Source of the DNA: Tunturibacter gelidoferens
Lineage (GTDB): Bacteria; Acidobacteriota; Terriglobia; Terriglobales; Acidobacteriaceae
Direction of reading: 5' to 3'
Assembly: GCF_040358255.1 (NCBI RefSeq)
Contig: NZ_CP132938.1
Coordinates: forward strand, 5,084,001 to 5,148,000
DNA: 64,000 nucleotides
The notes under the pieces are model-generated. The model did not search any database, was not told the DNA's origin, and saw only the letters and a list, made by a program, of their open reading frames with translations. Shown in pieces: positions 7,696 through 16,279 of the stretch. A program made the translations under genes and the position numbers. The first letter of the stretch is position 1, and each line of letters starts with the position of its first letter.

Positions 7696-8925
7696 ATGCC
7701 GATTCTACGCGTCCAACAGATACTCCAGATAGCCGTGCGTAATTTCCGGCGCTTCCGCTTGCAGGCTGTGCTCATCGTAGTCGCCACGATGACTGGAACC
7801 GCCGGCGTCCTCGTCTCAGCTGGGTATGCGGCTGGAGGACGGCAGAAGATCCTTGACCAGTTCGCCAGCTTGGGCACAAACGTCATCATTGTCACACCGC
7901 AACAGAGCCGGGCTGTCGGAGGACGTGCCCGCACCGGCTCTCTGGTGACGACATTGAACCCTGCGGATTACAGAGCGATCAAACAATCCGTGGACGACAT
8001 TTCATCAGCTTCGCCGACGATGGCCGCCGTGCTTCGGATTCGCGCCGGCGACCTCACGAAGAACACGACCGTCGTCGGGTGCACACCGGAGTACTTCGTG
8101 ATCAAGCATTGGCTTCCGGTTCGTGGCGAGGTGTTCGAGGAAAGAGCCAATCGTCAACAAGCGCGCGTCGCATTGCTGGGCACAACCGCGGCGCAGGACC
8201 TGTTCGGAGAAGGCGATCCGACCGGGAGCCGGATCGAAATTAACCGCATTCCATTCACAATCGCGGGCGTTATGTCCGAACGAGGGCAAGGCCTCGACGC
8301 CTCCAACGAAGACGATCAGGTTTATGTCCCTCTGGATACGGCGATGCACCGCCTCTTGAATGTCAACTACTTCAACTCCATTCTCTTGCAGATGGACTCC
8401 CGTTCGCAGATGGATGATGCGACCGAGCAAATCCGTCAGTTGCTTGGAGAACGCCATCGGCATATTGCGCCAGCGGGAGACGATTTTGTCGTACAAAACC
8501 GTAAAAGCTTGCTCGACACTCAGCTCTCCGCATTTAGCCGCCTGACATTCCTCATCCGGTGGATCGCGGGGAGCGGGCTTGTGGTCTCGTCTCTTGGAGT
8601 TTTCGCCGTGACGTGGATTGGCATACGAAACCGCACTCGCGAGGTCGGAACGCGACGCGCGCTCGGAGCGACGCGCGGAGATATTCTCCTTCAGTTCTTC
8701 TCCGAGGGAACGCTGGGGGCATTGATTGGCTGCGGCACAGGTATGGGAACCGGCTACCTCGTTCTTCGCTCTGTCGACGCGCGTCTCATCCAGCCGCTCA
8801 TGTTTTCAACTTTGGCAGCGGGGCTTGAAGTGTTTGTGTCGGTAGCTGTCTATTCGACATTCACCCTTATCTCCAGCCTTAGAGCCGTTCGTATCGAGCT
8901 CTTGGTCGCATTGCATGCGGAGTGA
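7696..8925 (+). CDS. ABC transporter permease 2 (MacB_PCD + FtsX)
   Basis: The ATG at 7696, four bases after the previous stop, gives a 409-residue protein beginning MPILRVQQILQIAVRNFRRF. The frame is open further upstream, but that would overlap permease 1 by more than 70 bases. It has the same layout as permease 1: an N-terminal helix, a periplasmic core (NVIIVTPQQ...), then three C-terminal helices with GIRNRTREVGTRRALGATR. Two unlike permeases behind one ATPase suggest a heterodimeric exporter. Confidence 0.88.
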   Translation: MPILRVQQILQIAVRNFRRFRLQAVLIVVATMTGTAGVLVSAGYAAGGRQKILDQFASLGTNVIIVTPQQSRAVGGRARTGSLVTTLNPADYRAIKQSVDDISSASPTMAAVLRIRAGDLTKNTTVVGCTPEYFVIKHWLPVRGEVFEERANRQQARVALLGTTAAQDLFGEGDPTGSRIEINRIPFTIAGVMSERGQGLDASNEDDQVYVPLDTAMHRLLNVNYFNSILLQMDSRSQMDDATEQIRQLLGERHRHIAPAGDDFVVQNRKSLLDTQLSAFSRLTFLIRWIAGSGLVVSSLGVFAVTWIGIRNRTREVGTRRALGATRGDILLQFFSEGTLGALIGCGTGMGTGYLVLRSVDARLIQPLMFSTLAAGLEVFVSVAVYSTFTLISSLRAVRIELLVALHAE

Positions 8926-9230
8926 CTCGACGCGAATTGCGTTCGTAATGAACTCTGCTATCAGTGGCGCCTGGCCACTCCAAGCGTGGGCATGCTTGTT
9001 GCCACCTCCAATTCTTTTGGTATTCGAGAGCTCGCTTCGTGACCGCCATTTCAGTTGATGCCAAATTGCCAATGCGCTTAACGAGCAGATTGGGCAAAGT
9101 TTTGCAGCCCCGATGCTGGTGGGTCACGGGCAAGCCGCAACGTTTACATATGAGTTTCTTGGGCCACTCACTGCTCTCTTGAACAGGCACAAATGAGATG
9201 ATGCCATTGTCGAAGCGGAGGCATTCTCCT
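8926..9230. other. Intergenic, boundary to insertion-sequence debris
   Basis: No convincing gene. A minus-strand frame from a GTG near 9190 contains a CxxC-like segment (LICKRCGLPVTHQHRGC), but it lacks a ribosome site and ends inside the permease gene. I could not identify inverted repeats for the adjoining IS1182 relic. Confidence 0.4.
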
Positions 9231-10538
9231 ATGGGCTATATAGAAGGTGAAGGACGGCATCAAGGAACACTGTTTCCAGTGCTGCTCGATGATCTTGTTC
9301 CGACTGAGCATGTGTGTCGTGTGATCGACGCGTTTGTGGACGGGCTAAGAATGGCCGATCTCGGCTTCGAACGCGCGGAAGCCGCGGAGACCGGCCGACC
9401 TGGCTATGATCCGCGCGACCTTCTGAAGTTATGTCTTTAGGGCTATCTGAACCAATTTCGTTCTTCGCGGCGCTTGGAGGCGGAGTGCCTCCGAAATGTA
9501 GAACTAATGTGGTTGCTGGGCAGACTCAACCCGGACCATAAGTCGATCGCCGAGTTTAGGAGGATGCATCGCGAGGCGGTAACAGCGGCGGGAGTCGAGC
9601 TGGTGCGTTTCGCGAAGAGCTGTGGCCTCATTCGTGGTGAGTGGATCGCCATCGACGGCTCGAAGTTCCGCGCTGTGGCCAGCATCCACTGTGCACGCGA
9701 GGTTGGACCTGAAACGATATCTAGACAGCATGGAGAAGGCCGACGAAGAGCAGCAAGCCAGCCTTGCAAGCTGCGCTTGAAAAGCTGAAGCAGCACCCTG
9801 AATCGGAGGTCGGATTCTTGCTAATGGGCCGCCACTCGCTACCGGCGTACAACGTGCAGACCGCAGTCGATGCAGAGCATTCATTGATCGTGGCCCAGAC
9901 CGTGGTTCTAGATGCCAGCGACAATCGTTGCCTGCAACCGATGGCCGAAGCCGCAAAGATGATCCTTGGTGTCGATGGCTTCAGCGTCGTAGCGGACGCC
10001 GGATACTCGAATGGAGAACAGGCCGCAGGCTGCGAGGCGGCAGGGATTTTGCCTTATGTGCCCGTGATGCGCACCGTGAACAACCAGGGAGATGGCACCT
10101 TGTTCGGACGCGAAGACTTTCGCTACGAACCCGATACCGACACCTATGTCTGTCCCGGAAATAAAAGGCTGCGTCAGAGCACCAATCGCAAAGACCGTTA
10201 CATCCTTTACAAAGCTGCGGCACGCGACTGCGGTGCATGCTCCCTGAATCACAGTGCACAGAGGCTCCGAGGCTCGGATTGGCCAGACACCTTTACGAAG
10301 ATGCGTTAAACCGCATGCAGGAGCGCGTCAGCGCAGCTGCGATGAACTCCGTCGGTCCACTGTAGAGCACCCCTTCGCGACCATAAAGTACCGCATCTTC
10401 GGACACCCACGAATGCTGATGCGAGGGCTTTCAGGTGCCCGTGTTGAGATCGGGATCGCCTCCATGGCCTACAACATCAAGCGTATGACGAACGTGTTCG
10501 GTGCGGCCAAACTCACGGATGCCCTCCATCGTGCCTGA
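9231..10538 (+). pseudogene. IS1182-family transposase, inactivated
   Basis: The pieces together read as one transposase. The start is MGYIEGEGRHQGTLFPVLL, then DLLKLCL, an amber codon at 9438-9440 where the family has an aromatic residue, GYLNQFRSSRRLEAEC, then WIAIDGSKFRAVAS with the first catalytic Asp. After a frameshift near 9690-9780 come AYNVQTAVDAEHSLIVA and VVADAGYSNGEQ. After another near 10300 come STVEHPFATIKYRIFG (catalytic Glu region) and MAYNIKRM. The DDE residues survive in separate frames. At least one nonsense and two frameshift changes make it dead. Its 3' end lies about 30 bases from the stop codon of the convergent IS6-family transposase gene. Confidence 0.85.
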
Positions 10539-10568
10539 GCTTGGACGCGTTCGCAGCCCATACAGATT

Positions 10569-11270
10569 CTAGGAATCGCTCGAAACCAGAACTGCTCCCC
10601 CTTGACGGACAAACAAAAATCTCAGTTTCGTAACAGCCTCGAGATGTCGGCGCAAGCGAAAGGGAGCGTTGATCGACTCGAACACACAGAGAAAACGTTG
10701 AGCGTGCTCTGGAAATTGAAAGCGCTTCATCTGCCTTTCTCGCATGCGGGTTGGCTGATGCGAGTTCTCGGCTCGATTGTTCAGATAACGGCTCTGCCGG
10801 TGTTCCACGTCCGGCAAAATCAGCTTCTTCGCTGCAGCATAGCTCCGTAGCTTGTCCGTGATGATGACGCGCGGTGCTCTCGCTGCCGTATGGAGTAACT
10901 TGCGAAAGAAACGCAAAGCTGCCCAACGGTCCCGGCGCGGCTGCACCAGGATATCGATGACCGCTCCGTTCTGGTCCACGGCCCGCCACAAGTAATGCTG
11001 GATCCCATTCATCTTGATGAAGACTTCGTCCAGGTGCCACCTCGCACCGAACCGAGCTCGCTTCTTTTTCAGCCGGGCAGCGTAGGCGGAGCCGAACTTG
11101 TGGTACCATTCCCGGACTGTTTCATACGTCACCGGGACACCTCGCTTCGCCATCATCTCCTCGATGTTCCGATAGTTTATGGCAAAGCAAAAGTACAGCC
11201 ATACGCATTGCTCCACCACTTCGATCGGGAAACGGTGCCGACGGTATCTGCTCTCACGCGTACTCACCAC
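10569..11270 (-). CDS. IS6-family transposase (intact)
   Basis: A 233-residue transposase of normal IS6 length with no interruption. It starts with HRFPIEVVEQCVWLYFCF and YRNIEEMMAKRGV, followed by the helix-turn-helix-like VTYETVREWYHKFG. The DDE triad is visible in WHLDEVFIK, VIITDKLRSYA and NRAENSHQPTRMRERQMKRF. It is the only apparently active mobile gene in the window. Terminal repeats could not be found with confidence; the expected ends are near 10540 and 11290. Confidence 0.92.
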   Translation of the reverse strand: MVSTRESRYRRHRFPIEVVEQCVWLYFCFAINYRNIEEMMAKRGVPVTYETVREWYHKFGSAYAARLKKKRARFGARWHLDEVFIKMNGIQHYLWRAVDQNGAVIDILVQPRRDRWAALRFFRKLLHTAARAPRVIITDKLRSYAAAKKLILPDVEHRQSRYLNNRAENSHQPTRMRERQMKRFQFPEHAQRFLCVFESINAPFRLRRHLEAVTKLRFLFVRQGGAVLVSSDS

Positions 11271-11484
11271 GTCAGCTTCTCACACATCCATAAGTTGACA
11301 ATGCCCCCGCTGAAGATGAAGATGGGGAAACTCTGCTGCTATATCTATTCTATGAGTTGGATAAGTTGTGTCTAACGCTTTTTCTGTGGAAGTCTGTGCA
11401 CCGGCGACTATGCTGTAACCGGGGATGGCCGTTTTCTTTGCTCTGATGTATGGTGACGTTCAACTGAGTTGTGAGGACTGAACC

Positions 11485-11649
11485 TTGAAGTTCATGGATG
11501 CTAAACGTGAGGATGTTGTGATAACAGTCGCCTATGGGGTGGTGATTGTCGGCCTATTTGGATTCGGCCTGTATCTTCAGTTCGCCAAACATGAGCCGAA
11601 GCTGCTTGAACAGCTTTCAGCGACGCTAGCCAAAGCAAAGAGACGATGA
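11485..11649 (+). CDS. Small membrane protein, 54 aa
   Basis: A short frame with a TTG start at 11485, preceded at ideal spacing by GTGAGG; an in-frame ATG at 11494 lies too far from that site. The product has a short charged N-terminus (MDAKREDVV), one transmembrane helix (VAYGVVIVGLFGFGLYLQF) and a basic tail (LSATLAKAKRR). No family is recognised. It stands alone between an IS6 transposase and a broken DUF2971 gene. Confidence 0.55.
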   Translation: MKFMDAKREDVVITVAYGVVIVGLFGFGLYLQFAKHEPKLLEQLSATLAKAKRR

Positions 11650-11688
11650 TTGCTGGTTCACAGTTGTCCTACACGGTTACGCAAGGGC

Positions 11689-12352
11689 TCAGGTGATGAC
11701 TGTCGATGTGGGTGCTCTGAAAGCACTAGACGGAATGACCGGAGGATTAATACCTGCGCTCAACAATGCCGACGCCAAAAGAGTGCCAGCCCAATCAGGA
11801 AACGTTGGACCGATTGTTATAGACTCAATCAAATCTTTCAGATGAACTTTAACCAATAGTCCATGTTCTGGGCCTTCAGCTGAAAAGGATGAATCCAACG
11901 TAGCGTGGGGCACTACAGGCTGGATTGTGATAAATGCCCGGAGTTCACATTCATGCCTATAGCAGACTCTCTTTTGCAGGATGGCTTTCACCGGAATCAA
12001 GTGTTCCCTAGACAAGACCTCTAGCTCGGTTGCCTCAAGAGACTTGATGAGTCTGCCCACAGTTGTTTTTATGGCAACCCCGTAAATGGTATCGGTGTAG
12101 AGCTTCCAAATCGCTACCGACTCTCCACGATCCTGATACCAGCAGTTGACTGCCACGGTCTTGTTGAAAGCCTGGAATAGGCTCAAAATGTCACCGCTAA
12201 CAGGGGGAGAAAAGCGTGGCGACAATGCCGTGCAATAGATCTCGGCTGATCATAGCTTCCCATTTGTCTTCGAACTCAGAAACAACAGGAAAATACAAGG
12301 CGTTCTGTTCCAACAATTTCAGGCATTTTGGAAGGTCCATATACCGCCGCAT
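11689..12352 (-). pseudogene. DUF2971-like protein, frameshifted
   Basis: The N-terminal part reads MRRYMDLPKCLKLLEQNALY with FPVVSEFEDKWE in one frame. Near 12200-12225 it switches to a second frame reading NCWYQDRGESVAIWKLYTDT, then GVAIKTTVGRLIKSLE and a C-terminal helix pair. The NCW...ES...WKLY block is the hallmark of DUF2971 proteins, which are often found in defence or mobile regions and have no known function. A one-base change separates the halves. The exact start is uncertain. Confidence 0.6.
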
Positions 12353-12541
12353 GACGGTCTCGCTCGGAGCACGTTTGTCTGAGGGTGAAGGATGTAATGC
12401 ATTGCATAAAAATACCTTGGGCAGGATGACGTGACCTTTTTTGTGTTTAGCCAAACAATGAGAGAGATGTAGGAGGGTCGTCGTTTCATGGCTGGCACAT
12501 CTCAGGACCACAGCTGATGCAGTCATCGCAAAGGAGCCTTC

Positions 12542-12766
12542 TTAATCGGAGGCTCTCTTATAGAGGCGGTCTTCATATGCCCCTTCTCTATTGCAGTACC
12601 ACTGGTGGCTTTCTGTGCGCATCCTGGAACGCAAACCCAGTCTTTTACAAACCCTGCATCGTGCTGTTATCTCTTCCGTTGTGTCGAGTTTCCTCGCTAA
12701 CCAATTATCTAACCTTTGCAGAAGTCCCAATTTGGGACGAGAACGTACAATCACAGGCGTGCTCAA
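12542..12766 (-). CDS. Hypothetical short protein, weak support
   Basis: A 74-residue frame from a TTG that has GAAGG at suitable spacing. The product has a CRVCKRLGLRSRMRTES segment and a lone Cys later, which might be a degenerate zinc ribbon. It may equally be chance: there is no conserved family that I recognise and it lies in a region of decayed genes. Confidence 0.25.
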   Translation of the reverse strand: MSTPVIVRSRPKLGLLQRLDNWLARKLDTTEEITARCRVCKRLGLRSRMRTESHQWYCNREGAYEDRLYKRASD

Positions 12767-12877
12767 ACGGTGCCTTCTTTCTTAAAAGTGCACATTGAGT
12801 ATAGCTAAGGATTTGCAAGGAATCAGACTCTGCTACTGCAACCTCTGTGATATGGCCGACGAGGGGCGCGATACGAC

Positions 12878-13645
12878 CAGCTGCTAACGGCCGACAGACT
12901 CTTTGGATGGCAGGCGGCTCTTTTTCCCACCGGACGCAGCGGCATGATCAAAATCAACACAGGGGCATGGCGTGACGACGGGAACGGCCCCATGCAGGTC
13001 GTCCCCGGCCCCGTGGGCCGGGAGCGCGTCCATTTTCAGGCCCCTGCCGCAGCGAAGCTCGACGGTGAGATGAACGCATTTCTCGACTGGTTCAACACGG
13101 ATGCCAGCAACGATCCTGTTCTCAAGGCAGGCATAGCCCATCTTTGGTTCGTCACCATCCACCCTTTCGACGATGGGAATGGCCGCATCGCGCGCGCCAT
13201 TACAGACATGTCGCTGGCACGATCCGAAGATAGCTCGCAGCGCTTCTACAGCATGTCCGCGCAAATCCGCCAGGAGCGCGAGGAGTATTACGAAATCCTT
13301 GAAGCGACGCAGAAAGGCACACTGGACATCACACGCTGGTTGGCATGGTTTCTCGATTGTCTGGGCAGCGCCATCGAAGGGGCGCACACAACACTTGCGG
13401 CTGTACTCGCGAAGGCGCATTTCTGGGAAAGGATCGCCGGCACAGCAATCAACGAACGCCAGCGCATGATCCTGAACCGTTTGCTTGACGGTTTTGAAGG
13501 CAACCTCACAACATCGAAATACGCCAAGCTGGCCAAGTCTTCTAACGATACGGCGCTTAGGGACATTCTGTTTCTCGTAGAAAATGGCATTCTCGCCCGC
13601 AACGCGGAAGGCGGACGGAGTACGAGCTATGATCTAGTCCGAAAC
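12878..13645 (+). pseudogene. Fic-domain (AMPylase-like) protein lacking its N-terminus
   Basis: The readable homology begins at QLLTADRLFGWQAALFPTG, in frame with an upstream stop near 12848, and continues with PMQVVPGPVGRERVHF and the Fic core HPFDDGNGRIAR (catalytic His in HPF, anion loop DDGNGR). A C-terminal winged-helix-like segment ends GGRSTSYDLV. Related proteins carry about 100 more N-terminal residues (DUF4172 plus the inhibitory helix), which are missing here. After the natural end the frame reads on into a His-rich run up to 13894. An ATG at 12944 could still start a product with the full Fic motif. It is most likely a remnant. Confidence 0.65.
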
Positions 13646-13905
13646 CATAGCCAGAAGACGGACAAAGACTATTACACGAGCGATAAGCAATTACATTTGG
13701 ATCGCGTAGCCGTCACCGGCGCCGCACCGTTCGGAAGTACAAGCCGCAATCACCACCATCATCATGACCATCTGTACAGGCGGCACCGGCGTCACTGTCG
13801 TTGCTATCATGACCACCACCACCGCTACAACCGGCTGAGAACGCCCGCGCCTTGGCACGACAGTGTTTCATCTGGTTGGGCTCAACCTGCGTAGCGCAGG
13901 TTGTA

Positions 13906-14850
13906 ATGCGCAAGAGGTGTTCGCGCAATCAACTGCTGCACTTCACGGCGAACCTGAAGGTAGAACTGATTGGCATGGAAGCGTGTGGAGGGTCACATTT
14001 TCTAGGATGGGCGTTGCGAGAACAGGGTCATGAGGTACGGCTGATCCCGGCGCAGTATGTGAAGCCGTACGTGAAGACCAACAAGAGCGACTACATTGAC
14101 GCCGAGGCGATCGCTGAGGCAGTGGGCGGCCGAGGATGCGCTTCGTGCCGATCAAGACCGATCAACTGGATCTACAGTCTCTGGATCGGGTACGGGAGCG
14201 TTAGGTGATGCGCCGCACCGCGGCCATCAACCAGATTCGTGGCTTGCTTCTTGAACGTGGGATCACACTGCGCAAGGGACGGCGCCATGTCGATGCGGCG
14301 TTGCCGGGGATACTGGAAGACGCCGACGCCAAGCGATCATGCCTTGCGCGTGCTGCTGGCTCAACTGAAGCTGGAGCTGGATCATCTGGAAATGCGCATC
14401 GACCAAGCCGATGCGGTGATCAAGACGACGGCGGGCGAGAACGAAGCCTGCCAACGGCTGGTTGCAATTCCTTGCATCGGACCGGTGACGGCAACCGCAG
14501 TCATCGCGGCGATCGGCAACGGAGCGGACTTTCGCAAGGGGAGAGAGTTCGCAGCCTGGCTCGGGGTGGTCACGGGATAACATACCACCGGGGGTAAGCA
14601 AAAACTGCTCGGGATCAGCAAACGCGGGAACTCCTATTTGCGAAGACTTTTCGTGCATGGGGCTCGTGCCGTCCTGCGACAGAGCGCAAAGCAATCTTCC
14701 GGTCTGAGTACGTGGCTGGCCCAACTCAGATCCCGCACCCACCGTAACGTGGCCCTGTGGCCTTAGCCAATAAGCTGGCACGCTTCGCCTTGGCTGTGCT
14801 CGCCAGAAATGAAGTCTACCGGCCACCGGTGCTGGCCGCTACTGCTGCAG
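13906..14850 (+). pseudogene. IS110/IS1111-family transposase, inactivated
   Basis: Fragments in three frames read as an IS110-type transposase: LIGMEACGGSHFLGWALREQ, YVKPYVKTNKSDYIDAEAIA (part of the DEDD site), RTAAINQIRGLLLERGI, ACQRLVAIPCIGPVTATAV, then GKQKLLGISKRGNSYLRRL and a tail NKLARFALAVLARNE. Several frameshifts plus in-frame stops (14578 and 14764 regions) break it, and the first catalytic Asp region is missing at the left. Confidence 0.8.
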
Positions 14851-15133
14851 CTTGACTGGCCCGTAGATGAGGCTAGGAGTTCTAAATTTTCCTGCCAGGT
14901 CTGCTGGCGAATCATGAGATGGCACAACGGTCGAACCCGGCGCTCTCGGAACCTGTAAACAGGAAAAGTCTGTCAAGACTGCCTAACTAAATAGGACGAG
15001 GGAGCAGCGCATTCCATCAAGGCCGGGAGCTTGTTCTCCATCAGAGGCTGATTAGATAAGGGCGAAGGCTCAAGTGAAGCCCGTAGACTATGTCTAGTCT
15101 AGAGACCAGGGCCAGCGTGAGGAAGGAGTCGGG

Positions 15134-15244
15134 ATGATCATAATAGGTTGTGATTTTCACCCTAGCTTTCAACAAATCGCCATGCTCGATACCGAGACTG
15201 GAGCAACCGAAGAGCACAAACTGATGCTGCCGGTTCGTCAATGA
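15134..15244 (+). pseudogene. IS110-family transposase, N-terminal scrap
   Basis: A ribosome site (AAGGAG) and ATG begin MIIIGCDFHPSFQQIAMLD followed by TETGATEEHKL. This is the DEDD-family N-terminus with its catalytic Asp (GCDFH), and it stops after 36 codons. It differs in sequence type from the IS110 relic upstream, so it is a separate element copy. Confidence 0.6.
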
Positions 15245-15374
15245 GCACCGCATCTGCTCTCGCAGCCCTGAGTTCGTCGATCAGTTCGGGCCGCCGCACG
15301 AGGCTGATCATTCGAATGCCACGCACCTTTGCAATGGCGATCAAGCGCTTGGGAAGAAACAAATTTCGGTTCAT
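15245..15374 (-). pseudogene. Fragment of a medium-chain dehydrogenase/quinone oxidoreductase
   Basis: The minus-strand frame reads LIAIAKVRGIRMISLVRRPE and LIDELRAARADAVLIDEP, the nucleotide-binding-domain segment of zinc-type / quinone-oxidoreductase MDR proteins (QLAK.RGI.TI..VRRPEL...L...GADAV..D). Nothing before or after it is in frame. Confidence 0.55.
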
Positions 15375-15680
15375 AGCTTAACGATCAGCTGATTCGGTGA
15401 TTCGGTCGTTTGAACCCTGCCCTTATGATTTCTCCACCATTCAGCAATTCCCCAAAAAATAGGATCGAAAGGCAATCCTAGGCCCCATCTCCTCAATGAG
15501 TTGAGATTGGTCTTTCGCCTGCACTCAAAGAGCGTGCTTCAGGAAATCAAAAATCCATGACGCTTAAGATCGAACGACTTTCCGACATGCATGAAACGCG
15601 AATTTGGTTGAGCGGGGAGCTTCGATCAATAAACGTAAGACGTGACTGGCTCCTTTGGGGGGTGAAGATGGCAAGCACCC

Positions 15681-15840
15681 TACAGAGCAGTGGAAGTCTC
15701 CGCACCGGGTGTACTCCGTGTTGTCGAACAGGTGATGTCTAAGCCGGCAGTTAATCAGGAGCGTTTACGCGTCAAGACGTGTGGCGTTTGTCATTCCGAT
15801 TTCGCAACGGTACAGGGAGACTATCCAGGCCTGAAATTTT
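15681..15840 (+). pseudogene. Zn-alcohol dehydrogenase N-terminal fragment
   Basis: The frame reads YRAVEVSAPGVLRVVEQ and then RLRVKTCGVCHSDFATVQGD. CGVCHSD contains the catalytic zinc ligand Cys and the following His/Ser-Asp of zinc alcohol dehydrogenases. The frame loses similarity after about 50 codons. With the opposite-strand MDR fragment 300 bases away it may come from one rearranged gene. Confidence 0.55.
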
Positions 15841-15988
15841 CGAGTGGCGCAGGCGGGTGTTTGACGCTGGATTGCCGCACAAGTCGACCTTTGCGATCAC
15901 TCGGATAAGTTCCGATCTTTCGCTCGCCATTTCCCAACGGTCGCGCCTGCAGAATCATGACCAACGCCCCGATGATCGCGATGTGCAT
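15821..15988 (-). pseudogene. Decayed copy of the MHIAIIGA small membrane protein
   Basis: From the ATG at 15986-15988 the product starts MHIAIIGALVMILQARPLGN, nearly identical to the first 20 residues of the intact gene at 26487-26645. One T is missing in the run that encodes Pro-Phe-Gly, so the frame shifts right after the hydrophobic segment. The ribosome site is also damaged (TGAG instead of GGAG). Confidence 0.6.
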
Positions 15989-16180
15989 CGTAATCTCAGT
16001 TATCACTGTCTTTCATCGACATATTCTCCCCTTGCATTAGCGATATCTTTGCTTATTTTCGTGCCTAAAAGTTCGAGGACCCTCGATTTTCTTGGGGATG
16101 TCCTATTGCAAAATCTAACTCTGACGATAGTAACCGTATGGTTTGTGCCGAAGGGTTGACCTTGTCGTCGTGGTTGTGAT
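15925..16180. repeat. Duplicated cassette, copy 1
   Basis: About 250 bases are clearly related by eye to 26575-26840, including the small-protein start, the segment TTAGCGATATCTTT and the stretch around TTGCAAAATCTAAC / ACCGTATGG. The conserved block covers the small-protein start and roughly 200 bases upstream of it, suggesting a leader plus gene were duplicated together. Confidence 0.6.
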
Positions 16181-16279
16181 GGCAGGGACAATTCCAAGCG
16201 GCAGCGCCACGCGATCACGCAAATTTGGCGACAAGGCGATTCGTCGAAGCCCTGGTTTCGGCGATCGGGAGCGAACTTT

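Noticed and set aside
8879..9190. Minus-strand frame with a CxxC-type segment near the IS1182 relic
   Set aside because: No ribosome site, GTG start only, and most of it is antisense to or beyond the permease end; no family recognised.
13720..13830. Possible CRISPR or tandem repeat because of repeated CAC/CAT triplets
   Set aside because: The triplets are irregular and there are no equal-length spacers; no CRISPR array was found anywhere in the window.
13710..13894. His-rich repeat (runs of His codons) after the Fic remnant
   Set aside because: Looks like a metal-binding tail but lies beyond the natural end of the Fic protein in decayed DNA next to an IS110 relic; it is read-through, not a domain.
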